From CAYLZW01 sp964388085 (lineage in GTDB: Bacteria > Myxococcota > UBA727 > CAYLZW01): a stretch of 7,896 nucleotides of DNA. Shown here piece by piece: positions 1-5,188 of the stretch. The stretch lies in contig CAYLZW010000268.1 of the NCBI GenBank assembly GCA_964388085.1, forward strand, positions 1 through 7,896, written 5' to 3'. The notes beneath the pieces are model-generated. The model made no database searches. It worked only from the letters and a program-made list of their open reading frames with translations, and had not been told where the DNA came from. The position numbers and the translations under genes are program-made. The number at the start of each line of letters is the position of its first letter. Within the stretch, counting starts at the first letter, position 1.

Positions 1-178
1 TCGAGAACTGAGACTCGTACTTCGCCATGTACGTGGGGCTGAGCGTCGGGTCGATTCCCAGCGCCTCGAGCTCCTCGAGGGTCTCGTCTCCGGTGAGCTC
101 GATCTCGCCATCCGCGGTCTTCACGACCTTCTTCTCGGCTTGCTTCGTATCGGACGAGTCGGACTTCTTCGTCGCCAT
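1..178 (-). CDS. N-terminal part of an acidic hypothetical protein, cut by the left edge
   Basis: An open frame starts at the ATG at 178-176 and stays open to the window edge, giving 59 codons. The first ~20 residues are Lys/Ser/Asp-rich and probably disordered (MATKKSDSSDTKQAEKK). A Glu/Leu-rich stretch follows (ELTGDETLEELEALGID), then a segment beginning PTLSPTYMAKYESQ. There is no signal peptide or membrane segment in the visible part. GAGGGG at 193-188 lies 9 bases before the ATG and is a credible ribosome binding site. The gene lies downstream of, and on the same strand as, the Gly-rich protein gene, but a strong hairpin between them (362-383) suggests separate transcription. I do not recognise the family. 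If the block is a secretion cassette, this could be a further component, but nothing in the visible residues shows it. Confidence 0.7.
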   Translation of the reverse strand, partial: MATKKSDSSDTKQAEKKVVKTADGEIELTGDETLEELEALGIDPTLSPTYMAKYESQFS

Positions 179-232
179 CTTCTCTTGCCCCTCGTGCACC
201 AGAGCCGGGCGCGCGCCGGATGGAGCGTCGTC

Positions 233-262
233 GTGGTAACACGATCGCCAAATTTGGGTCAA
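233..262 (-). promoter_or_regulatory. Candidate promoter with overlapping palindrome
   Basis: Reading the minus strand, TTGACC (262-257) matches five of six bases of the -35 consensus. A poor -10 (TACCAC, 238-233) lies 18 bases on, about 55 bases before the ATG at 178. The spacer contains the perfect palindrome CCAAATTTGG (248-257), the most AT-rich spot in this stretch. TTGG/CCAA arms also flank the -35. The palindrome could be an operator. The weak -10 makes the promoter call tentative. Confidence 0.3.
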
Positions 263-312
263 ACCAAGAGCAGAGCACGCGCAAACGAGTCGCGATCCGG
301 CGCCCTCGAAGA

Positions 313-359
313 GCCCCAAAGAGAGCCCTAAAGAACGCCCAAAGCACGCCCCAAAGAGA
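313..359. repeat. Four degenerate 11-12-base tandem repeats
   Basis: The plus strand carries four successive copies of a unit resembling GCCCCAAAGAGA, with the AAAG core at 318, 330, 341 and 353 (steps of 12, 11 and 12 bases). Copies differ at the edges: CCCCAAAGAG, CCCTAAAGAA, GCCCAAAGCA, CCCCAAAGAG. They lie immediately beyond the hairpin that ends the Gly-rich protein gene, so in RNA they read as CUUUGGGG-like units. Outside any credible gene. Function unknown. Confidence 0.55.
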
Positions 360-383
360 GAGGGGCGACCCGAAGGCCGCCCC
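351..383 (-). terminator. Intrinsic terminator-like hairpin with UUCG tetraloop
   Basis: In RNA from the minus strand, GGGGCGGCC (383-375) pairs with GGUCGCCCC (370-362) across nine positions, one a G-U wobble, closing a C(UUCG)G loop, one of the most stable tetraloops known. The following bases read TCTCTCTTT (361-353), a pyrimidine-rich but imperfect U tract. The hairpin begins 27 bases past the TAA at 413-411. Position and strand fit termination of the Gly-rich protein gene. The poor U tract leaves efficiency uncertain. Confidence 0.7.
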
Positions 384-410
384 GCTCCTCGGCTCCTGCC
401 GGCCGGCGCC

Positions 411-1649
411 TTAGGCGCGGATGTTCCGGATGGAGTTCATCGCGCCCTGGTGCATCGTGTTGAGCACGTTGCTCATCGACTGCATCATCTGCTGGAGCTT
501 GTTCATCATGTTCTTCAGGTTCTCGAACATGAGCTGACGGCTGTCGCTCTTGTCCGTCGTCGAGTTGCCGCCGGCGCCCTGGCCCTGGCCACCGCCGCCG
601 AGCGCGCCGCCGACCGCGCTGCCGAGACCCTTGCCCACCATGCTGCCGACGGGGCCGCCGACCATGCCGCCGAGCACGCCGCCGGCCATGCCGCCGATGC
701 TGCCGAGCGCGCCGCCGTAGCCACGACGACCGGACTCACCGCCCTGGGTCTCGTTGGACTGCTTCATCTTGTCCATTTCCTTCTTGATCTCCTCCTGCAT
801 CTCCTTGACGGTGTCCATCATGAAGGCAGCGACGAGGTCCTCGAAGGTCGCGTTCGGGGGCAGCTTGGCCATGTACGAGCCGGGCTTGGCGTCGTTCCCG
901 AACGAGGACTTGGTGCCGTAGTCCTGGCCGGTGGCGTTCGAGAAGCCGGTGCCGTTCTGCGGCGCCGCGCTCAGCGCGCCGAAGCCACCGCCCGCGCCGC
1001 CCATGCCGAAGCTCTGCATCAGGTTGGCCGCGTTGCCCATCATGCGCGCGAGGCCGGAGAGCGCCGAGCCCGCGATGGGGTTGCCGCCGAGGCCGGCGAA
1101 GATGCCGGGGTTCAGCCCGGGCAGGCCGAAGTTGCTGCGGGCGATCGTGATCTTGCCGTCGTTGCGGAAGTCGGGGACGTAGCGGCCACCGACCGACGCC
1201 TCGAACTGCGCGCGGAAGATCGGGTTCTGGTTGAGGCGGCGCTCGAGCGACTTGGCCTTGCTCCGCTTCGAGAGGCTACGGCCGATGAGGGCGCCGAGCG
1301 GTCCACCGAGCGCAAAACCACCGAGCATTGCGCCGAGGCCACCCTTGGTGAACTTCTTGAGGTCCATGCGGCTGTAGCGCGAGCCCATGCACGAGCTCGG
1401 GGAGGCCATGTGCTGCGCGCGGCACATGCCGGAGCCGATGCGGCCGGGATCGACGCCGGTGAAGGCCTCGAACAGGTTCTTCTGGTAGCCGGCGAGGTTG
1501 CCCTGCCCGAGGTCCTTGAGGGCACCCTGGAGCGCGGCGCTGCGCTGGTCCATGCCGAGCGCCTGGAGGAGCGCCTGGTGCGCGTCGCCACCCGAGCGAC
1601 CCGTAATCTGGGTCATCGCGTTCCTGATAGCACCACCGATTCCGCTCAT
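411..1649 (-). CDS. Gly/Met-rich protein with two glycine-zipper segments; candidate type III translocator-like substrate
   Basis: The protein has 412 residues from ATG 1649-1647. GGGAGAA lies six bases before this ATG, so I prefer it to an in-frame ATG 14 codons upstream. There is no signal peptide. Layout: N-terminal helical region (1-65) with two isolated Cys after it (76, 87); glycine-zipper hydrophobic segment at 103-124; basic linker (SLSKRSKAKS, 125-134); Gly/Met-rich region to ~260; amphipathic charged helix at 266-298 (EDLVAAFMMDTVKEMQEEIK); second, longer glycine zipper at 312-354; Met/Gln/Asn-rich C-terminal helix at 370-412. Secreted hydrophobic segments alternating with coiled-coil-prone helices, and a TPR chaperone-like gene just upstream, recall type III translocators. 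I cannot match it to YopB, YopD or EspA by specific motif. Alternatives are a membrane-associated structural protein or a lineage-specific surface protein. Confidence is high for the gene and low for the role. Confidence 0.85.
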   Translation of the reverse strand: MSGIGGAIRNAMTQITGRSGGDAHQALLQALGMDQRSAALQGALKDLGQGNLAGYQKNLFEAFTGVDPGRIGSGMCRAQHMASPSSCMGSRYSRMDLKKFTKGGLGAMLGGFALGGPLGALIGRSLSKRSKAKSLERRLNQNPIFRAQFEASVGGRYVPDFRNDGKITIARSNFGLPGLNPGIFAGLGGNPIAGSALSGLARMMGNAANLMQSFGMGGAGGGFGALSAAPQNGTGFSNATGQDYGTKSSFGNDAKPGSYMAKLPPNATFEDLVAAFMMDTVKEMQEEIKKEMDKMKQSNETQGGESGRRGYGGALGSIGGMAGGVLGGMVGGPVGSMVGKGLGSAVGGALGGGGQGQGAGGNSTTDKSDSRQLMFENLKNMMNKLQQMMQSMSNVLNTMHQGAMNSIRNIRA

Positions 1650-1722
1650 TGTCGTTCTCCCGTGTGCCCGCAGGCACGTGTTGAAAGCCACTCCCCGAAC
1701 GGATCACCGTCGGAGCACCTAC

Positions 1723-1728
1723 ATTATC
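1723..1728 (-). promoter_or_regulatory. Candidate -10 element for the Gly-rich protein gene
   Basis: The minus strand reads GATAAT (five of six consensus bases) in an otherwise very GC-rich gap. It is about 75 bases before the ATG at 1649. No convincing -35 lies at 16-18 bases. If real, the gene has its own promoter in addition to any read-through from the TPR gene. Confidence 0.25.
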
Positions 1729-1771
1729 GCGCGGGGCCCAGGCTGGTTGCGCCTCGCGTCGAGATCCTCGC

Positions 1772-1790
1772 CCACCCGGCCGGGGGGTGG
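1772..1790. repeat. Inverted repeat in the gap between TPR and Gly-rich genes
   Basis: CCACCC (1772-1777) and GGGTGG (1785-1790) form a six-pair stem. The interior also holds the palindrome CCCGGCCGGG (1775-1784), so two foldings compete. A second perfect 12-base palindrome, CGCCCGCGGGCG, sits at 1852-1863 just after the TPR stop codon. Neither has a U tract on the minus strand, so neither is a clear terminator. They are the main structure in the 227-base gap 1650-1876. Confidence 0.4.
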
Positions 1791-1876
1791 CAACGCTCTC
1801 GGAGGGCGTCGGAATCACGTTCGAAAACGCAGCGTTAGAAAGGGATGACGCCGCCCGCGGGCGAGCCCTCGGCCGC

Positions 1877-2350
1877 TCAGCGCCGGCCGGAGACGACCCG
1901 CAAGAGCGCCCTCGCCTTGCGGGCGAGAGCCCCGTCACGGTGCCCGACGGAGCCGAGGGCGCGCTGGAGGTCCTGCGCGGCGTCCTGCCAGCGGGCTTGC
2001 GTGATGTAGACCTCGGCGCGGTTCACGTACGCGGCCGGCGAGCGCGGGTTCACCTTGATGGCATAGCCGAACTGCCGAATGGCGCGCTCCTCGTCGCCGA
2101 GCTTGTGAAAGATGACGCCGAGCGCGCGATAGTAATAGTCGTTGCGCGGGTCGATGGCGACGAGCCCCTCGAACAGCGTGCGCGCCTCGTTGTTCTTGCC
2201 CTGCATCAGAAAGAAGTAGCCCGTGTGCGCGATCGCGTAGAGCTCGTCGTCGGTGTAGCCCTTCAGATCCTTGAGCGTGACCTGGCCCGCCGCCCACTGC
2301 GGCAGGAGGGTCTCGAGGTGCTTCGGATCGACAGGCTCTGCCATGGGCAT
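1877..2350 (-). CDS. TPR protein resembling SycD/LcrH/CesD-type secretion chaperones
   Basis: The protein has 157 residues from ATG 2350-2348. Three in-frame ATGs cluster at 2356, 2350 and 2344. GAAGAAG sits about six bases before the middle one, so that start is chosen, but the 5' end is uncertain by two codons. A short N-terminal helix (QWAAGQVTLKDLKGYTDDEL, 18-37) is followed by three TPR units at about 36-69 (YAIAHTGYFFLMQGKNNEA), 70-103 (YYRALGVIFHKLGDEERAI) and 104-135. Size, three-TPR plan and the run Y-A-A-(x)-QGK-EA-F-L-D resemble class II type III chaperones, cytosolic proteins of ~160 residues that hold hydrophobic translocators before export. Lying directly upstream of a hydrophobic Gly-rich protein on the same strand supports that job. 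A generic TPR adaptor cannot be excluded. Divergent from the large lipoprotein gene. Confidence 0.85.
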   Translation of the reverse strand: MPMAEPVDPKHLETLLPQWAAGQVTLKDLKGYTDDELYAIAHTGYFFLMQGKNNEARTLFEGLVAIDPRNDYYYRALGVIFHKLGDEERAIRQFGYAIKVNPRSPAAYVNRAEVYITQARWQDAAQDLQRALGSVGHRDGALARKARALLRVVSGRR

Positions 2351-2392
2351 GCGCATCTTCTTCGGGAGCGCGCGTGGCACGCAACCGCCTCG

Positions 2393-2419
2393 CGACAGTT
2401 CCCGACAGATACGCGACAG
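2393..2419. promoter_or_regulatory. Three phased CGACAG direct repeats, response-regulator-like operator
   Basis: CGACAG occurs at 2393-2398, 2403-2408 and 2414-2419, with start-to-start steps of 10 and 11 bases, about one helical turn each. On the minus strand the units read CTGTCG, close to the CTGTCA half-sites of the PhoB box, which also recur at 11 bases. This arrangement is typical of winged-helix (OmpR/PhoB-type) regulators binding head to tail. The site lies between the divergent TPR and lipoprotein genes and overlaps the expected -35 position of the lipoprotein promoter. The identity of the regulator is inference. Confidence 0.5.
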
Positions 2420-2433
2420 CGGCGCGGTTGTCC

Positions 2434-2439
2434 TACATT
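2434..2439 (+). promoter_or_regulatory. Candidate -10 for the triplicate lipoprotein gene
   Basis: TACATT matches four of six -10 bases, 15 bases after the last CGACAG repeat and 63 bases before the ATG at 2503. There is no recognisable -35 at 17 bases, as expected of an activator-dependent promoter. An imperfect palindrome, TTGTGCGCAA, follows at 2438-2447. Confidence 0.3.
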
Positions 2440-2502
2440 GTGCGCAACACACTTACGTGGGGCGCCGATACCGAGTCGAACCGCCAGCCAGGGGGGTCGA
2501 CC

Positions 2503-4992
2503 ATGTCGCTGCCACGAGACCGCGCTCGCCTGCCCTCGACGCAAAGGCCCTCGGCCGCGTTCGTCATCTGGCTGCCGGTGGTGCTGCTGCTCCCGCTCGC
2601 CGGCGGCTGCCAGATGGAGCGCTTCTTCCCCGAGGACGTCGCTGCCGGCGTGGCGCGCCTCAGCTTCCGCAACGCCGCCATCGTCACCTCGCTCATCTCC
2701 GACGACGCGCGCTGTGGCTTCGCGAGCGAGGCGGTGCTCGGCAGCGCGAAGCTGAGCGGCGAGATCGGCAGCATCGGCACGCTCACCTGGACGGTCCGCG
2801 ACTGCGAGCTCGATCTCGGTGAGCTGCACGTCGTGAAGACCGACTGCAGCGACGTGGAGACGTCCGTGGCCGGCTCGCTGACGGTGAGCGGCACGCGCGA
2901 GGTGCGCGGCGTGCTCACGGGGAACCCGAGCTCGCCCATCATCCCCGAGGGCCCGGACGCGGTGACGATTCAGCTCACCTACGCGCCGAGCGAGTACCTC
3001 GTGCGCATGTCCAATCGCATCACGGCGCTGACGCAGAGCGGCGGCAGCGTGGCGTTCACGGCCGCGGCGCACCTCGCGAAGAGCGCCAGCACCGGCGTGT
3101 GCTCCATCCCGACCAGCGACCTCACCATCACCGACCTCGTGTACGAGGACGTCGCCGTCATCGTGGACGCGGGCGAGAGCGATCCCTTCCCCGCCGAGGT
3201 GCCGCGCTCGAAGCTGTCGGCGCAGCTCGGCGTCTATGGCGACCAGGAGAACCACCTCGAGGGTGAGCTGACGGTGTGGGACACGACGGTGCGCGTGCCG
3301 CTCGAAGACGATCCGACGCCGGTGCTCGATCCCGACTACGTGTTCGAGGCGTTTCGCGACAGCTACGCCTGCACCGAGGACCTCGTCACGCCGCTCACGT
3401 ACGAGTGCCCGCTCTCGCAGTCGCTGCACCCGAAGCTCGCGCAAGGCGCCGCGCAGCTCACCATCAGCACCTTCGGCAACGTCGCCAAGCTCGCCGAGGA
3501 GGAGTGCTTCAAGCTGCCGAGCGTGCTCGCGAGCCCGACGCTCACGGGCGCCGTGGGCGAGGCCGGCGGCAGCGCGCGCTATGACGTCGAGAACTGCGTC
3601 ATCGAGCTGCCGGCGGCGACGGAATTCTCGAGCGACTGCCTCGGCAAGCGGTACTTCGCCGAGGGCAAGGTGACGGTGAGCGGATCGAAGGTCGTGAGCG
3701 GCGTCTTGACGGGCAGCGCGCAGGATCCGGTGGCGCCCATCACCACGCAGCCCGCCGTCGTCAGCCTCGAGATCGAGCTGCAGGGCTTCGCCATCAGCGA
3801 CAACCAGAGCGATCAGCGCCTGTTCCTGAAGCAGGGCTGGCTGTCGGGGTCCATGCGGCCGAAGACCGCCATCGACACCACGCTCGGCGTCTGCGCCTTG
3901 CCGACGCCGGTGGCCTCGTTCGAGAACATCGTCCTCGAGGACGCGGTGGCGGACCTGCACGCGGACGGCAGCACGTACACGATCCGCGTGCAGACGAGCT
4001 CGCTCGAGGCGCAGAACGGCAAGGGCAGCTCGCGCGAGAACTACCTGGCGGGCTCGATGACGGTGCAGGGGACCGCGTTCGGCATTCCCGTCGCGGGCGA
4101 GCCGGTGCTGAACCCCGCGTACACGCCGAACGACTTCCACAACGCCTACTCCTGCCTGCCGAACCTCGAGATCCCGGGGAGCGACGCCGACTGCTCGCTC
4201 GCGCCCATGCTCGGAGAGAACGCCGCGCGCTTGATCGTGCTGACGGCGGGCACGCTGGCGAGCATGGTGAACGCCGACGACGAGTGCGGCTTCGAGAACA
4301 CCATGCTGCTGATCGATCCCGACGAGGTGATCGGCGAGAGCGGCGAGACGGGCTCCATGTCGTGGAGCGTCGAGCAGTGCGATCTCTCCGGCGTGCTACG
4401 CCGCTACTCGGACGACTGCAGCGGCGGCTACACCATGATCTCGGGTGGCGTCGTGGTGGACGCCTCACGCAAGGTGACGGGCGAGCGCGAGAAGAAGCTC
4501 GTCGTCGTGGACTCCATCATCCCGCGCACGCGCGACGCCGTGGACGTGCGCATCACCAGCGCCGCGCTGAACGACTTCGTCGCCTACCAGGTGGCCGGCG
4601 GCGACGACGGCCCGAAAGGAAAGCTCACGCTGCACAGCGGCACCATCGAGGCGCGCGTGCTGCCCCGCCTCGGAGAGCGCGAGAGCGATCCCGGCGTGTT
4701 CGACGTGCCGACCCCGCTGGCCGAGCTCGCGTCCATCTCGCTACCGTCGGCGGAGGCCACCCTCGAGGCCGAGGGCAAGACGTTCAAGCTCACGCTCAGC
4801 GAGGTGCAGCTCTACGCCCGCAACGGCATCTTCGGCGGCTTCGGGAACCAGGTGTCGGGCAGCCTGAAGGTGAACGGCGAGCTCGTGGAGTTTGGGCCGA
4901 TCCCGTTGAACCCTGACTTCGAGCAGGGCGCGTTCGATGACGCTTATGCGTGTACCGAGGATCTGCTCGAGGTCATCCCGACGAACGAGTGA
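2503..4992 (+). CDS. Large lipoprotein made of three Cys-patterned ~250-residue repeats
   Basis: The protein has 829 residues. The ATG at 2503 is chosen because AGGGGGG lies six bases before it and because it begins a signal peptide: basic start (RDRARL), hydrophobic core 19-33 (FVIWLPVVLLLPLA), and lipobox AGGC with the lipid Cys at 36. An in-frame ATG 43 codons upstream would bury this signal. Mature residue 2 is Gln, so an outer-membrane destination is likely. The rest is three homologous repeats at 36-290, 302-551 and 564-817. Each carries Cys at the same places: C-x-L/M start, D/E-x-C, D/E-x-C-x-x, D-C, GVC-x-(I/L)-P and Y-(A/S)-C end. Shared signatures include V-x-V-S-G, N-x-L-x-G and (L/V)-x-P-(D/A)-(Y/F). 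The sequence is rich in short beta-like stretches, suggesting tandem disulfide-stabilised beta domains in the periplasm or at the surface. I do not recognise the family and see no catalytic motif. Confidence 0.9.
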   Translation: MSLPRDRARLPSTQRPSAAFVIWLPVVLLLPLAGGCQMERFFPEDVAAGVARLSFRNAAIVTSLISDDARCGFASEAVLGSAKLSGEIGSIGTLTWTVRDCELDLGELHVVKTDCSDVETSVAGSLTVSGTREVRGVLTGNPSSPIIPEGPDAVTIQLTYAPSEYLVRMSNRITALTQSGGSVAFTAAAHLAKSASTGVCSIPTSDLTITDLVYEDVAVIVDAGESDPFPAEVPRSKLSAQLGVYGDQENHLEGELTVWDTTVRVPLEDDPTPVLDPDYVFEAFRDSYACTEDLVTPLTYECPLSQSLHPKLAQGAAQLTISTFGNVAKLAEEECFKLPSVLASPTLTGAVGEAGGSARYDVENCVIELPAATEFSSDCLGKRYFAEGKVTVSGSKVVSGVLTGSAQDPVAPITTQPAVVSLEIELQGFAISDNQSDQRLFLKQGWLSGSMRPKTAIDTTLGVCALPTPVASFENIVLEDAVADLHADGSTYTIRVQTSSLEAQNGKGSSRENYLAGSMTVQGTAFGIPVAGEPVLNPAYTPNDFHNAYSCLPNLEIPGSDADCSLAPMLGENAARLIVLTAGTLASMVNADDECGFENTMLLIDPDEVIGESGETGSMSWSVEQCDLSGVLRRYSDDCSGGYTMISGGVVVDASRKVTGEREKKLVVVDSIIPRTRDAVDVRITSAALNDFVAYQVAGGDDGPKGKLTLHSGTIEARVLPRLGERESDPGVFDVPTPLAELASISLPSAEATLEAEGKTFKLTLSEVQLYARNGIFGGFGNQVSGSLKVNGELVEFGPIPLNPDFEQGAFDDAYACTEDLLEVIPTNE
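2608..3372 (+). repeat. Lipoprotein repeat unit 1 (residues 36-290)
   Basis: Cys at 36, 71, 101, 115, 200 and 290. The first Cys is the lipidated one, so it occupies the position of an ordinary Cys in units 2 and 3 and cannot form a disulfide. The unit ends with YACTEDL, identical to the end of unit 3. Confidence 0.8.
3406..4155 (+). repeat. Lipoprotein repeat unit 2 (residues 302-551)
   Basis: Cys at 302, 335, 365, 379, 464 and 551: the complete six-Cys pattern. Joined to unit 1 by an 11-residue linker (291-301) bounded by Cys 290 and Cys 302, which could pair to close the junction. The junction to unit 3 is bounded the same way by Cys 551 and 564. Confidence 0.8.
4192..4953 (+). repeat. 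Lipoprotein repeat unit 3 (residues 564-817)
   Basis: Cys at 564, 595, 626, 639 and 817. The fifth Cys of the pattern is replaced by Phe 733 (GVFDVPTP against GVCALPTP in unit 2). The terminal Cys 817 has no following unit to pair with. Twelve residues follow to the stop codon. Confidence 0.8.
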
Positions 4993-5188
4993 TTCACAGA
5001 CGCAGCGAGCTGCGCGCTCCCCCCCGATCGCTTGCGTTGGTCCCATGATCGCGAAGCGGATCTCGTTCGCTGGCAAGGCGCAGCGGAGGCGCGACCTTTT
5101 GGTCGGGCCACGCACGCAACGCAGCCAGCGGGCGAAAGACCGAGCGAGGGGGGATCAACGCGAGGGGTCGGGGGGGTAAGCTTCCCCC
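4993..5188 (+). other. Intergenic region between lipoprotein and arginase-fold genes
   Basis: No credible gene lies here. It contains a small hairpin with arms CGACC/GGTCG around a TTTT loop (5092-5105), a distant inverted pair TGCGTTG (5033-5039)/CAACGCA (5117-5123), and the hairpin over the next start codon (5171-5188). No clear terminator for the lipoprotein gene and no convincing -35/-10 pair are visible. Confidence 0.5.
5171..5188 (+). promoter_or_regulatory. Hairpin masking the Shine-Dalgarno of the arginase-fold gene
   Basis: A run of seven G (5170-5176) is the only ribosome binding sequence for the ATG at 5189. It is followed by TAAGCTT and then five C (5184-5188) directly touching the ATG. 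G5-C5 pairing would hide the binding site and press against the start codon, so translation could be structure-controlled. The loop contains AAGCTT, itself a palindrome. Confidence 0.5.

Noticed and set aside
313..359. Tandem repeat as a CRISPR remnant
   Set aside because: Units of 11-12 bases without spacers, degenerate, and no cas genes nearby.
140..414. Small plus-strand frames in the left intergenic region
   Set aside because: No ribosome binding sites, Arg/Lys-rich compositions, and they run through the hairpin and tandem repeat.
1101..1121. PGLNP (residues 177-181) as the P-x-L-x-x-P chaperone-binding motif of type III translocators
   Set aside because: The final proline is one residue too early and the segment is not at the N-terminus, so it does not support the chaperone pairing.
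450..1838. 462-codon plus-strand open frame opposite the Gly-rich protein
   Set aside because: The product is His/Ala/Glu/Arg-rich low complexity (HVAHRLHHLLELVHH) typical of the antisense of GC-rich genes. The minus-strand frame has a ribosome binding site and a sensible protein.
1787..2755. 322-codon plus-strand open frame across the TPR gene
   Set aside because: Overlaps two well-supported genes and their divergent promoter. Composition is antisense-like.
2263..4140. 625-codon minus-strand open frame under the lipoprotein
   Set aside because: Arg/Ala/His-rich shadow of the plus-strand gene. It also runs through the intergenic operator and into the TPR gene in another frame.
5092..5105. 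CGACC-TTTT-GGTCG hairpin as terminator of the lipoprotein gene
   Set aside because: Five pairs only, about 100 bases after the stop codon, and followed by GGGCC rather than a U tract.
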